Shown here: positions 1-17,190 of the stretch, in pieces | How positions within the stretch are numbered: position 1 is the stretch's first letter | Layout of the letters: the number at the start of each line of letters is the position of its first letter | Assembly (NCBI RefSeq): GCF_000347175.1 | Contig: NZ_ANIK01000021.1 | Coordinates: 1 to 60,046 of the forward strand | Source of the DNA: Leptospira alstonii serovar Sichuan str. 79601 | GTDB lineage: Bacteria > Spirochaetota > Leptospiria > Leptospirales > Leptospiraceae | Length of the DNA: 60,046 nt | Reading direction: 5' to 3' | Program-made: the position numbers and the translations under genes | The notes under the pieces: model-generated | What the model was told of the DNA's origin: nothing | Database searches by the model: none | Seen by the model: only the letters and a program-made list of their open reading frames with translations

Positions 1-116
1 AATGTGTGTATTTCGCGAGTGGTAGATTGAACGTAGTCGAGCTGGGAATTGACGAGATCGAACCGAAAGAGGAAGAAACACGAGCATCGTATCCTACGGG
101 AGAGGAAGTGATTTGA
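1..116 (+). CDS. 3' end of a YodC/DUF2158-like small protein (cut by window edge)
   Basis: Only the last 37 codons are visible, read in the third frame from the edge and ending in TGA. The visible part begins CVYF and ends with an acidic, Glu-rich tail. CVYF followed by a short beta-strand-like stretch matches the second half of the intact small gene downstream (SCVYF) and the remnant near 1789-1878 (TCVYF). I therefore read it as the first member of a local paralogous array. Assignment to the YodC/DUF2158 type is by recalled pattern (a C-W/Y-F core in a 60-75 residue protein); the function of that family is not established. The start lies outside the window. Confidence 0.5.
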   Translation, partial: CVYFASGRLNVVELGIDEIEPKEEETRASYPTGEEVI

Positions 117-192
117 AGATTTCAGAATATACTGAAATCTTGAAGTTACTAAAAGAAGAAGCTTACTAAGAATTAAACAAACGGAGAAAAGA

Positions 193-1035
193 ATGAATCG
201 ATTGCAAATAAGGAATTCTTACCATACAATTTGTATATCAGCAATTGCGCTTTTACTGACTCAGTGCCTTGGGCATCACTTTACGATTCCAAAAGAGAAG
301 GTAAAGAGCGATATCAAAAAAGTCCTGGTGCTTCCGGTGTATATATCTAAGGACTTTGTGCCGAATTATTTTCCCAAAGAATCCGACTTCCAGCCGAACG
401 CAAAAGAGTCGGAAGAATATAGAGAGAGTGTTCGTGAAACTGGGAATTTTCTAAAGAGAGCGATCGAAAGCATACTTAGCAAAGGGGCTTACGAATTTCA
501 AACGGTGGAATATACGGAGGATCTTTCGAAAGAAAGTGTTAATTTTGAAAAGATAGCTAAAATCACAATAAACGAATATCCGACAGTGTTTCCTACGGAT
601 GTATATTTTCCGAAAAAGGAATACATTCAAAAAATGGCAAAGAAGTATCAGGTGGATGCGATCTTTTATCATACATTGTATGTAGAATATCGAGAATCCA
701 AATATTTCGAGTTAGGAGGTCGCCGCTATACTTATCTCCCTGCGTTTTTAGTTCTATATGAACCTTTGATGTATTCTGCCAATGGTGATTTAATATACAA
801 TTCGGAGGAAGTGAATTACATTCTCGGCGCTTTACATAGCGCGAAGTCAATAAGTAAAGGTAAGGTCAGGAGTTCAAAAATTTCAGTTGCCGGCCTAAAA
901 GAGAATTTATCCAAAAGCAATATACATCAAATACTTATTGCTGGCTTTCCTGAAACGCGGGATAGCGCGCTTGCCAGTCTATGCGGAAATTTAGCGACAT
1001 GTAATAGCATTTATTTGGATGTATCTGAAAAGTGA
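193..1035 (+). CDS. Putative lipoprotein of unknown function
   Basis: A 280-residue protein with a short basic N-terminus, a hydrophobic stretch at about residues 12-24 and a lipobox-like LLTQC with Cys25, so probably lipidated and anchored in the cell envelope. The start has a good ribosome site (ACGGAGAAAAGA before ATG). After the signal peptide, the stretch KKVLVLPVYISKD resembles the first beta strand of envelope lipoproteins that begin with a KKVAVLP-type strand (CsgG or GNA1162-like), but this is weak similarity and I do not assign a family. Near the C-terminus the chain contains three cysteines. It sits inside the array of small YodC-like genes and appears monocistronic. Function unknown. 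Confidence 0.75.
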   Translation: MNRLQIRNSYHTICISAIALLLTQCLGHHFTIPKEKVKSDIKKVLVLPVYISKDFVPNYFPKESDFQPNAKESEEYRESVRETGNFLKRAIESILSKGAYEFQTVEYTEDLSKESVNFEKIAKITINEYPTVFPTDVYFPKKEYIQKMAKKYQVDAIFYHTLYVEYRESKYFELGGRRYTYLPAFLVLYEPLMYSANGDLIYNSEEVNYILGALHSAKSISKGKVRSSKISVAGLKENLSKSNIHQILIAGFPETRDSALASLCGNLATCNSIYLDVSEK

Positions 1036-1080
1036 TATTAATGTTTTCAAGTTAAACCTACCACTTAGGGTTCAGTAAAT

Positions 1081-1109
1081 AGGAATCAGTGGATAGTGGC
1101 TTTTCCGAG
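1081..1109 (+). repeat. 29-nt direct repeat, copy 1
   Basis: The stretch starting AGGAATCAGTGGATAGTGG recurs at 1675-1703 with two differences over 29 nt. The two copies lie near the intact and the broken YodC-like genes respectively, which suggests segmental duplication of gene plus flank. Confidence 0.6.
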
Positions 1110-1204
1110 AGAAAATATTAAATTAGAAAAATAGAATGTGTATAGAGTGAAAAGCGTTCTTTCAGTAGAACGGGGACGAGATTACTTTTGAAGTAGAGGG
1201 AAGA

Positions 1205-1420
1205 ATGGAAGCAGAGGAAAAGAAAAGTAAGAAAGGCTTTGAGTTAGGCGAAGCAGTAAGAGACAAGAGAACGGGCCAAAAGATGTATGTCGAAGTAGCT
1301 TGGAACCCGGAAGTAAGTTGCGTTTACTTTGACGCAGAGAAGGAAGCACTTGTGAAAGTTCAGATGTTTCCGGAGGATTTGGAGCGTATTAAGGAAATAC
1401 TCCCTTATCTTCCCAAGTAA
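1205..1420 (+). CDS. YodC/DUF2158-like small protein
   Basis: A 71-residue soluble protein with a charged Lys/Glu-rich N-terminus, then a core reading F-x-L-G-E-A-V-R-D-K-R-T-G-Q-K-M, SCVYFDAE and a C-terminal FPEDLERI. The order (a GE-V-x-x-K-x-x-G-x-x-M strand, a C-x-W/Y-F strand, then a final strand and helix) recalls the DUF2158/YodC family, whose biochemical role is unknown. The ribosome site (AGAGGGAAGA before ATG) supports the start. It is the only intact copy in a three-member array; the copy starting at 1560 is nearly identical over the first 70 bases but is broken. Confidence 0.65.
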   Translation: MEAEEKKSKKGFELGEAVRDKRTGQKMYVEVAWNPEVSCVYFDAEKEALVKVQMFPEDLERIKEILPYLPK

Positions 1421-1674
1421 AACGCAGATTCAAAGAAATTATCACGTATCGAGAAAAACAAAAACTCCCTTCGAACTAAAAACAAACGGAGGGAGAACAT
1501 CAAGGAAAGAGAAGAAAAATCGGAACCCAGAGAATGAGTTTTCAAACTGGGGGAAGAAATGGAAGCAGAGGAAAAGAAAAGTAAGAAAGGCTATGTATTA
1601 GGCGAAGCGATAAGAGACAAGAGAACGGGCCAAAGATGTTTGTGGATGCGCCTTGATGTTAGTGGATAGATTTT

Positions 1675-1703
1675 AGGAATCAGTGGATAGTGGTTTTTCC
1701 GAA
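1675..1703 (+). repeat. 29-nt direct repeat, copy 2
   Basis: Second copy of the repeat at 1081-1109, here lying inside the broken YodC-like gene, where it forms part of the inserted material. Confidence 0.6.
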
Positions 1704-1738
1704 TATTCAGATCTTATTGGGTTTATACAAAACCGGGT

Positions 1739-1769
1739 CCGGGCTTTTTTTTCCAGCAAAATAGCCCGG
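1739..1769. repeat. Hairpin CCGGGCT/AGCCCGG
   Basis: A 7-bp perfect inverted repeat (CCGGGCT at 1739-1745, AGCCCGG at 1763-1769) with a T-rich 17-nt loop. It lies in the insertion that splits the broken YodC-like gene. The T-run is in the loop, not after the stem, so it is not a canonical terminator. Confidence 0.4.
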
Positions 1770-1940
1770 CGAAGTGGAAGCGTAAGTCACTTGTGTTTAC
1801 TTTAATCCCCTCACGGACAAACTTGTGAAATTGGAAGTTCGCTATGAGGATTTGGAGAAGTTGGAAGAGAACGGATAGTGAGCCGTTGAGAAATAAGAGA
1901 ATGTTGATATACTAAAGGAAGAAAAACAATTTTTGTTGGT

Positions 1941-1961
1941 GTTGTCAGCAATCCTGTGTAA
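1941..1961 (-). repeat. 21-nt dispersed repeat, minus-strand copy
   Basis: The reverse complement begins TTACACAGGATTGCTGAC and is identical over 21 nt to 45642-45662. There the same sequence sits exactly where a HigA-like gene is truncated. It may be the terminus of a mobile element or of its scar. No transposase is visible beside either copy. Confidence 0.5.
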
Positions 1962-2229
1962 ATGACTTTCTTTAAAACGAATCCAATATCCATCTATCAC
2001 CGAAAATAATCGACTGAGTGTATTCTTTCCTTGGGGATGGCCTAAGGGTGTATATGAAAGTTTTAGAACAAGTCTTAAAGTTCCTTTTTTAAGAAAGGAA
2101 GAACAACTTTTTCATCCCCTTTATTTGTAAGTAAGGTGTGCCGCGAGGTTGATAAAAAGATGCAACCTTCTAAAAATCCTGTTTGATTCTTTCCAATGAA
2201 ACCGAATCAATAAGGTTATAGGAGAGATT

Positions 2230-2880
<651 letters not shown>

Positions 2881-2971
2881 TCTTTTCCGAACGTATATTT
2901 CGAAACTTGACGGATTTTTTCCGCGTAAGCGTCTGTTGTTCCCGCGATGGATCCGATGTTTGTGTCGACAC

Positions 2972-4147
2972 TTAAGGTTTTGGTTTAACGGAAGTCGATC
3001 GGGACTTGGTTCCTCCAGCCGCTTCGAGAAGGGAGATGATTTCGGTGCGTTCGTAAGCAGTTGCTAAGGAAAGGGCTGTATAACCGTCCACTTGATAGTT
3101 AGGATTTGCTTTCTTATCCAAAAGAAGTTTTGTCAGTTCGGGAAGATCGAAATATACGGAAAGATGAAGTATTCTCCAACCCTTGTTTTCCGCGTTCGGG
3201 TCCGCTCCTTCGTTTAACAATTTGGTCGCGGTTTTAACATCCTTCTTATAAACCGCTTTGATAAGAGCGGCGTTCTTTGCGGTTTGTTCTTCTGGGGTTA
3301 AGACCGTCTGTGCGTTGTTATGCGAAGCTTTATCGGATATGCGGGCGTTTGGATTTCCAGCAAAGGCGTAGTCGAAGACGACTTTGGATTCCATTCTCCC
3401 TTTATGATAGAATAATTTTCCGTTCGAATCGGTAGGGTGATCTATCTTTGTCACTTCGGAAAGATTTGTCTGAGTATCGTAGACGGAACCGAACGTTTTA
3501 TCCGTAAAAAGTTCTGCGATTATACTCTGAGCCGTCCAAGGAGCCCATGTCGCATAATAACCTTGAAAGCCCGCTTTTAAAAAAGGCGCGGAATACATGG
3601 AAATCCTGTGTTTCGTTTCTTCGGCGTCTATAACTCCCATGTCGTAAGCCATGTTCCCGGCCGTAAAACAAGCGCCTAAAAAAAGTACGATCGCACCCGG
3701 CGCCGGCTTGAGAGTGTTTTCGACGTCTTCATTGGAAACGAATTTTCCCTTCAACGCAAAACCTCCCACATACTTTTGATGATAGGGAGTTTGGGTCAGG
3801 TTGCTTCCGATTCCGTGTCCGGCGTAAAGAACCAGGTTTGCTCCTTGGATCGATCCTTTGATCTGTTCCCACGAATTATTGGGACTGTAATATTCGGTTA
3901 CTTGAATGTTCCTTGTTCTCAGTATCTTTGCGAGATCCTGCATATTCTTAATATAACCTAACGTTCCTTGTCCGTTGTCTCCGTCCACGTCTCCCACGAG
4001 TAAGACCGCGCGTATACCCGAGCCTGAAATTGTTGCATCCGGAAGGTTCGCTCGTTTGGAAATCTTGAGGAAAGATTCTCCGATCGCGTGATTGGGATGT
4101 TGTGCAAAAAGAGGAATGGAAAGTAAAAAAATGAGAATGGTTTTCAT
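2972..4147 (-). CDS. Exported caspase-like peptidase with C-terminal ankyrin repeats
   Basis: From the chosen ATG the protein has 391 residues. It begins with a signal peptide (MKTILIFLLSIPLFA), then a caspase-fold domain at about residues 40-240: a first strand AVLLVGD, the catalytic His in LVLYAGHG (about H111) and the catalytic Cys in LFLGACFTAG (about C160). The last about 95 residues carry ankyrin repeats (LLNEGADPNAENKGWRILHLSVYF, split here by repeat boundaries, and a second ANPN-type unit). An in-frame start at 4156 would add three residues. The frame stays open to 4330, but that extension runs through a dispersed repeat and would bury the signal peptide, so I reject it. Members of this clan (C14) cleave after Arg/Lys or Asp; the specificity here is unknown. 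Export makes an envelope role likely. Confidence 0.75.
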   Translation of the reverse strand: MKTILIFLLSIPLFAQHPNHAIGESFLKISKRANLPDATISGSGIRAVLLVGDVDGDNGQGTLGYIKNMQDLAKILRTRNIQVTEYYSPNNSWEQIKGSIQGANLVLYAGHGIGSNLTQTPYHQKYVGGFALKGKFVSNEDVENTLKPAPGAIVLFLGACFTAGNMAYDMGVIDAEETKHRISMYSAPFLKAGFQGYYATWAPWTAQSIIAELFTDKTFGSVYDTQTNLSEVTKIDHPTDSNGKLFYHKGRMESKVVFDYAFAGNPNARISDKASHNNAQTVLTPEEQTAKNAALIKAVYKKDVKTATKLLNEGADPNAENKGWRILHLSVYFDLPELTKLLLDKKANPNYQVDGYTALSLATAYERTEIISLLEAAGGTKSRSTSVKPKP

Positions 4148-4192
4148 AAGATTCATAGGAAAATAGAATAAGTGAATTCCTGGAAAAAGTTT

Positions 4193-4347
4193 CGGCGAAT
4201 CCGGCCAAGGCCGGACCGCGCTTGAACTCAATGTTTCTTCCCGTCGAGCGACCCTAGAAGCGAGACGTTCTAACTCTTGCATCACTCTAAACTCAACGCT
4301 TCCTAAGGGGCGCGTTGTGGGTCGAAACATATAATCGCTTTCGCATT
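4193..4347 (+). repeat. Dispersed intergenic repeat, copy 1
   Basis: This stretch shares several blocks in the same order with 14633-14770: CGAATCCGG, TTGAACTCAATGT, a second AACTCAA, and a final block ending AATCGCTTTCGCATT preceded by GTCG-AACATAT. Between the blocks the two copies diverge. It lies in the gap between the divergent caspase-like and DUF1564 genes. A third, inverted and split copy is at 41058-41200. Confidence 0.6.
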
Positions 4348-4476
4348 TATTATACCGAATCCGCGTTAGAATAGGAAATAAATTTCCTATGTCAAGGAGA
4401 AGTGTTGTTCGATTTCGGAGTTTAATTCAAAAAAAATCTGCAAATTCGCTCCTTTGTAACCGTTCCGAGAACCGTA

Positions 4477-5004
4477 ATGTGTATGGAAATGTTATGGTTT
4501 TCTTCCGGTAAGAAGATTGAATCCGCTTTGATTGAGGGTCCGTTCGGTTTGGATTCTCTTTTGGTCCCGCTTACTTATTGGGATCGTTTGAGTCCGGAAG
4601 AGAAGAAAATTCTTCCGAGGCGGCTTCCGTCTTTGTTACGAAGATATGGGAAATACATTGCGGCGATGAAACGTCTCCATTACAAGGCGGGTAAAATCAA
4701 ATACAACCGTGGAGTCGGGAAAATGAAAAAGTTAAGTATTCGCGTGAATACCGGAACTTGGGCGATTTTAGGTGCGCTTGCGGCGGCGCATGGGGTATCG
4801 CGATGTTATCTTTTTAATTATATGCTTTGGTTGGAAGACGTTGGGGTCGGAGATTCTATCGTGGAAACTTTAAATAGAGGAGTTCCTAGTTTTCACGGGA
4901 CTTACAAAATGATATGGACGCTCGATTTACGACAAAATCTAATATCCAGGGAATTGGAATTCAAACCGAACCCGATGACCGAAATCTATCGCCGCGGTTC
5001 CTGA
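4477..5004 (+). CDS. DUF1564 family protein
   Basis: A 175-residue protein with the sequence features I associate with DUF1564: LLVPLTYWDRLSPEEKKILP, then RRLPSLLRRYGKYIAAMKRLH, a basic linker, and a C-terminal half with RVNTGTWAILGALAAAHGVSR, CYLFNYMLWLE and the ending LEFKPNP. I know this family only from Leptospira, where it occurs as many paralogues of unknown function. The W-A-I-L-G-A-L-A-x-x-H-G-V-S-R block looks helical and could be a ribbon-helix-helix or other small DNA-binding fold, which is inference. No strong ribosome site precedes the first ATG. ATG codons three and five triplets in are alternatives. Confidence 0.8.
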   Translation: MCMEMLWFSSGKKIESALIEGPFGLDSLLVPLTYWDRLSPEEKKILPRRLPSLLRRYGKYIAAMKRLHYKAGKIKYNRGVGKMKKLSIRVNTGTWAILGALAAAHGVSRCYLFNYMLWLEDVGVGDSIVETLNRGVPSFHGTYKMIWTLDLRQNLISRELEFKPNPMTEIYRRGS

Positions 5005-5102
5005 ATATTTGCCGAAACGTAATATACGAAAACCGCCTTCTAAAACTCACCAAAGCCTTGTTAGGCGCCGGTACGATTGGACGAACCGATCGCAATCGAA
5101 AG

Positions 5103-6050
5103 TTAAGATCGCAGATTTTTTCGAATTTCCCGAAGCGCAGCGTCTTCGAGAAATTCGAAATTTTCTGAACTCGAATAGGGGAGACGTTCGATGATCTTCA
5201 GACCGAAGTTACCGAATTCGTTTTTGATCCATTTTTTCAATTGCAGAACCGTTTCCTTGGAACGATCGGAGGAAGGATTTGCCGTTCGAACGAAGTCCAG
5301 AAGTTCGGAAATACCTTGTTTGGATTTGACGGAAGTTTTGAAAACGGGAGGAAGAATTTTTCCAGGCATGACGTCTTTTAAAAATTCCAAGGTCGTAATC
5401 AACATATGATAACTGGAGTTCGCCAGAACTTCCTCGTCGCATTTGTTCAAAATGAAAGAATCTGGAACTTCCATGATCCCGCTTTTCATAAACTGGACCT
5501 GGTCGCCGCCTAACGGTTGCAAGACTAAAAACGAAAGATCGACCAGTTTGGAAACCTCGATCTCGTTTTGGCCTATGCCCACCGTTTCAATAAACACGTA
5601 GCGAAAAAAACAACGTAAAAGCCGGATAACGTGAAACGTGTAAGGATTGACACCGCCGAGTTCCAACTGACTGGGTTGAGAACGGAAATAAATTCTTTTT
5701 TCCCTCGCAGGCAAGGAAAGACGGGTCCTATCGCCGAGCAACGAACCGCCGGAGATATGGCTGGAAGGATCGATCGCAACGATCGCCATCGTTTCCCCGT
5801 TATCCGATTTTAAAAATTGGGTCGCAAGTTCGCCCAAAAGAGAGGACTTTCCCGCGCCGGGAGTTCCCGTAAAACCTACGGTGAGAGAATTCTTACCGTT
5901 GAGTCCGAGCGCCGCAAGTGTCTCGAAAAGATTCTTCCTAAACTCGAAAGAATCCGGTCTTTCCAAACCGGAGATGAGTTTTGCGAGAGGAAATTTTTCA
6001 CCCTCCCGCGCCCCTTCGATAAGATCCGCGAGTTTTTCTATCCGTTTCAC
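5103..6050 (-). CDS. meaB: MeaB/ArgK-type GTPase, acyl-CoA mutase chaperone
   Basis: A 315-residue G3E-family P-loop GTPase. Motifs visible: Walker A GTPGAGKS (residues 62-69), VAIDPSSHISGGSLLGDRTR, which is the signature segment of MeaB/ArgK, a switch II-like ETVGIGQNE and the base-recognition NKCDEE. MeaB proteins bind B12-dependent acyl-CoA mutases, gate cofactor loading and protect against inactivation. The start must be GTG, because an in-frame TAA lies five codons upstream. It begins 25 bases after the stop of the mutase gene, so the two form an operon and the mutase is the obvious partner. Confidence 0.9.
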   Translation of the reverse strand: MKRIEKLADLIEGAREGEKFPLAKLISGLERPDSFEFRKNLFETLAALGLNGKNSLTVGFTGTPGAGKSSLLGELATQFLKSDNGETMAIVAIDPSSHISGGSLLGDRTRLSLPAREKRIYFRSQPSQLELGGVNPYTFHVIRLLRCFFRYVFIETVGIGQNEIEVSKLVDLSFLVLQPLGGDQVQFMKSGIMEVPDSFILNKCDEEVLANSSYHMLITTLEFLKDVMPGKILPPVFKTSVKSKQGISELLDFVRTANPSSDRSKETVLQLKKWIKNEFGNFGLKIIERLPYSSSENFEFLEDAALREIRKNLRS

Positions 6051-6075
6051 GACCGTGTCCGAAGTTTAACAGACG

Positions 6076-8088
<2,013 letters not shown>

Positions 8089-8116
8089 GAATTCCGTCCC
8101 GATTCGAGGTTCTCAT

Positions 8117-8160
<44 letters not shown>

Positions 8161-8197
8161 CCTTGCTTTGATTTCCGCGAAAACCACTACGAACCCA

Positions 8198-9534
<1,337 letters not shown>

Positions 9535-9538
<4 letters not shown>

Positions 9539-10317
9539 AATCGATTTGGAAAAAAAAGTCGAATTTAAAAGATAAGAACTCCGTTTTCAAAGGAAAAAAT
9601 TCCGCGTACTTCTATAAGGAAAAACTGAATTTCGGAGCCGATGCCGAAGAAGAGTCTTCCGACGACGACCTGACCTTGGGAGCCAACGGACTACCGTTTG
9701 AAACCGCGTACTGGAGGGATATTTACGGCTCCGGAACCGACGTTGACGCCACGTTTAACGCCAAAGAGCACGCACGTTATGCGAAATCGATTCTGAATCT
9801 GATGGAAATCGACGTAAATTCCGTCGCGGACTTCGGATTCGGAAAGGGAATTCTCTTAAAGGAGATGGTGAAAATTTTCAAACCCGGAAGGGTTCTTGCC
9901 ATCGATCCTTCCGAACAGATGCTCGACGAACTTCTCGTTCAGAAATGGATTCGATCGTGGAACATCTCCGTTTTAAACACAACCGTTCAAGAGTTGGACC
10001 TTTCCTATTTTGTTCATCTTCCTTTCGATCTTGGAATCTGTAATTCCGTGGTTCAATACATCAAAGGCGATCTAAAATCCGTCTTCGAAAAACTTCATAA
10101 AATCGTAAAGTATCTCTATTTCTCCGTTCCCACAAAGGACGACTACATCCGGATGAAAAAAGACATCCACTTCGAAGATCCTTACGCTTACGTAAGAACC
10201 AAAAAACAATATCTCAAGGTCATCGAACCGTATTTCCGAAGAGTCGGTTTTAATCTTTTAGAAAGCAGATTGGTGGGAGATTCAAGATTTACGGACGAAC
10301 TGTTTAAGGACGAGTGA
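9535..10317 (+). CDS. Class I SAM-dependent methyltransferase
   Basis: A 260-residue protein with a TTG start inside the stop region of the preceding membrane protein (TTGA overlap). After a charged N-terminal extension of about 75 residues comes a Rossmann-type methyltransferase core: motif I VADFGFGKG (residues 97-105), an acidic end of strand two in VLAIDPSEQML, and LGICNSVVQYI as the motif IV region. Substrate unknown. Coupling to a GT39-like membrane protein hints at modification of a glycan or lipid-linked sugar, but this is only context. Confidence 0.75.
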
Positions 10318-10431
10318 GTAGAATAATCAACAACTCTAATGTTTTATCGAAATCATCGATAATCAATTGATTCTCATTCCTTCTAAGAAACGTCGTTTGT
10401 ACGAAATTGCGGACCCCGCTTTTCAACAAAA

Positions 10432-13122
<2,691 letters not shown>

Positions 13123-13362
13123 AAAACCCCTATCGTCAAGGAAATTTGAAACTCATGCTCAATATTGTTTCGGATAAAAGGGAACCCCCCGGACGGTCGT
13201 TATAAATTTGTTCCCCTAAAACTCCAACCGAAACGGTTGAAAACTATTCTTGCCGTTACTTTGCCGTTGAAATTATATGGAAACCCGAAATTTGAAGTTC
13301 AACGAACGATAGAGTTTTGGGACAAATCGTCGAAGCAAAAAACAAAATTAGGACAATAGAAT

Positions 13363-13770
13363 ATGAATCCGATCATTCGAAACATATTAGCGGTTGTTGT
13401 AGGCGCCGTTATCGGCAGCGTAGTAAACATGGGAATCATAATGATTAGCGGTCACATCATTCCTCCGCCGAACGGAGCCGACGTAACGACGATGGAAGGA
13501 TTGAAAACGTCCATACATTTATTCCAACCGAAACATTTTATTTTCCCCTTTTTAGCTCACGCATTGGGAACGTTTGCCGGAGCGTTACTTACCGCAATCA
13601 TAAGCGCAAACCATAAAATGAAGTTTGCTTTGGGGATCGCATTCTTATTCTTAGCGGGAGGTATCGCAAATATAACAATGCTGCCTTCGCCGATTTGGTT
13701 TACCGTATTGGATTTGGCGGGAGCGTATATTCCGATGGGTTATCTTGCGGGTCGACTAACGCAAAAATAG
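13363..13770 (+). CDS. Small four-helix membrane protein
   Basis: A 135-residue hydrophobic protein with four predicted helices: ILAVVVGAVIGSVVNMGIIMI, a helix around FPFLAHALGTFAGALLTAII, FALGIAFLFLAGGIANI and FTVLDLAGAYIPMGYLAG. The Gly-rich helices resemble small integral membrane proteins annotated only as hypothetical. The ribosome site TTAGGACAATAGA before ATG supports the start. The FecR-domain lipoprotein begins 42 bases downstream on the same strand, so the two are probably co-transcribed. No function can be assigned. Confidence 0.7.
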   Translation: MNPIIRNILAVVVGAVIGSVVNMGIIMISGHIIPPPNGADVTTMEGLKTSIHLFQPKHFIFPFLAHALGTFAGALLTAIISANHKMKFALGIAFLFLAGGIANITMLPSPIWFTVLDLAGAYIPMGYLAGRLTQK

Positions 13771-13812
13771 TCTATGAATAATAATGAATTTCTTAAAGTA
13801 AAGGGAGAATGT

Positions 13813-14511
13813 ATGAAAAAGATATCGATGATATTCATCGTCGTATGTATGAGCGGATTGGTTTTTGATTGTGGAAAAAGCCGGTCGAACGGCGCCAAGG
13901 GAGCGATTACGTTCTTAAAAGGGGACGTTTCCGTTCAAAGAGGAGAACAACAATTAAAGGCGACCGTCTCACAAGAGATCTTAAACGGAGATACGATCGT
14001 AACCGGAACAAAGTCGGTTGCGACGCTTGTTTTCGGGGAAGATTCGACCGTCATTGAAATTCAATCGGATTCCCGATTTCAAGTAAGGGAAGAATCCGAT
14101 GAAAAATCCTTTTTTCAAGATAAGGGAAGTTCTTGGATCTTAACGAATAAGTTGTTGAAAGGGGAGAGGATGAGTCTTCATACGCCGACGACGACAGCGG
14201 GAGTAAGAGGAACGAAATTTTATACTTCGGTATACGGAGATATGACGTTCACCTGTCATTGCGAGGGTCAAATAGAACTGGAAAACAGACAAAACCATGC
14301 AAAAAAAATCAACGACGCCGATTATTTATCCGTTGTAAAAGGGGAAAAGACGATTTATATCACGCCGAGTGATTTACAAAAATCGAATATTCCGTACTTA
14401 CACAATCACAGTGAAATCGAAAAATCCCCGGTGGGCGAACAAAACAAAATGACAGTCGAACAATTTCAGGTCATATACGAGTTGGCAAAAAAGAAATTGG
14501 AGTCTCCTTAA
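13813..14511 (+). CDS. FecR-domain lipoprotein
   Basis: About 232 residues from the ATG preceded by AAGGGAGAATGT, which I prefer to an in-frame ATG 39 bases upstream lacking a ribosome site. A signal peptide ends in VFDC with Cys20 as probable lipidation site. The body is a FecR domain: [44 protein letters not shown] (split by a turn) and [17 protein letters not shown]. In classical systems FecR couples a TonB receptor to an ECF sigma factor. Here no sigma factor or TonB receptor is near, and the lipoprotein form suggests a stand-alone envelope protein. It is downstream of the four-helix membrane protein. Confidence 0.8.
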   Translation: MKKISMIFIVVCMSGLVFDCGKSRSNGAKGAITFLKGDVSVQRGEQQLKATVSQEILNGDTIVTGTKSVATLVFGEDSTVIEIQSDSRFQVREESDEKSFFQDKGSSWILTNKLLKGERMSLHTPTTTAGVRGTKFYTSVYGDMTFTCHCEGQIELENRQNHAKKINDADYLSVVKGEKTIYITPSDLQKSNIPYLHNHSEIEKSPVGEQNKMTVEQFQVIYELAKKKLESP

Positions 14512-15210
14512 AACGCCGGAATACGATTTAGGCTTTGTCGCCGTCACTCAGTTTGGATGGCTCGAATTTCGAACCCGTAAGTTCGACGAGCCGTCTGAAA
14601 CCTACTCTAACACCAATTCATGGATAAAGATCGGGCGAATCCGGTCCTTGGCTTTAACCAAGCGCCTTAAGATACAATTCCTTCGGAATTGAACTCAATG
14701 TGCTCTCTGAACTCAATCTCACTCCCTATGAGTCGTTCGATAGGTCGCAACATATAATCGCTTTCGCATTGGTAACGCCGAACTTACGTTGCTCTATGTC
14801 TTTTTTGTAATGTGTTTTTCCTAAGAAAACGGGCATTCCGAGATTTTTATAGCTTTCCTTTTTATAATTTGAGTCTTAAGATTCTTTCCTGCCTTTAAAG
14901 GAGCGAAGAAGTCAACTTTTTGCGCCTAAATTGACTTTCAAATCCTTGAAATGAATTCTTCAGAAGAAACAAGCCCTGTCGGTATCCATGAACAAAACAT
15001 TTTTTGTGTTTTTTTGTACGGTTTTTAAAATCCCGGTATGGATTCCTAAAGATTTCATCTTATCATTTTCAAGGTTTATCAACTGCGCCTAAACCCGATA
15101 AATTCTTAAAATATAGAATCATATTCGATTCATCGGGATGAAATTCAATAAACATTTGCGGAGAAATAAATTCCGTGCGATTCTGTACTTGTAAGGCAAG
15201 TCGGGACCGA
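14512..15210. other. Intergenic region with hairpin and dispersed repeat
   Basis: About 700 bases without a credible gene. It contains a long imperfect hairpin at 14559-14592 (stem blocks GGCTCG/CGAGCC and TCGAAC/GTTCGA) just after the FecR gene, then copy 2 of the dispersed intergenic repeat. The rest, up to the GGDEF gene, is A+T-rich and holds nothing I can name. Confidence 0.6.
14633..14770 (+). repeat. Dispersed intergenic repeat, copy 2
   Basis: Shares ordered blocks with 4193-4347, ending in the same AATCGCTTTCGCATT block. Internally it has a small hairpin CTTGG/CCAAG. It lies in the same orientation as copy 1. Confidence 0.6.
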
Positions 15211-16782
<1,572 letters not shown>

Positions 16783-17190
16783 CCAAACGTTGCAGTTAGT
16801 CGATGTTTAATCTTTCCTTGTTATAAAGTGCAATTATTTCTGTTATTACTCGTATATTGCTTCTGAAATATTATAAAAACCGTATGAAATTTCTTTTGTT
16901 ATGAAAAAGTTTTCGAGAGTACCGAGTTTCTCAAATAGAACGCAAGTTCTTTCCTAAAGTCATATTCTTTGAATAAAAAACATTCTGTTTTTGTCAAATC
17001 TTCATATTTTTTCCATTCCGTATACGTGAACTCGATTAAAACGTTCGGATCGACTACGTTTTACAATATAGATTCTCAAGTTTGAATTTGGTAATTGATA
17101 AAAAAGAAATTGGATTTCTTTTTCGACGTAGTTCGTGTCATCGTTCCCTTAGAGCGATCTTATCGATCCGATAATATCGAGGTGATCAAA
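16783..17190. other. Intergenic gap between the two Cache-GGDEF genes
   Basis: About 400 bases, A+T-rich, including an open stretch from 17095 that reads in frame into the next gene. I see no terminator, repeat or RNA here. Confidence 0.4.

Larger units (their letters stand above)
1560..1878 (+). pseudogene. Broken YodC/DUF2158-like gene
   Basis: The first about 75 bases copy the intact gene at 1205, including its start codon and the charged N-terminus. One A is missing in the run that encodes GQK (CAAAAG becomes CAAAG near 1631-1635), shifting the frame. About 150 bases of unrelated sequence follow, including the second copy of the 29-nt repeat and a hairpin. From 1789 the original reading resumes as TCVYFNPLTDKLVKLE, ending LEENG and TAG at 1878. 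So both ends of a paralogue survive, with a frameshift and an insertion between them. It cannot make a full protein. Confidence 0.75.

Noticed and set aside
4148..4330. N-terminal extension of the caspase-like gene to 4330
   Set aside because: The extra 61 codons run through a dispersed intergenic repeat and precede a clear signal peptide; the shorter start is more credible.
17095..17190. Longer N-terminus of the second Cache-GGDEF protein
   Set aside because: The upstream TTG lacks a ribosome site, whereas the TTG at 17191 has an excellent one; the extension has no counterpart in the paralogue.
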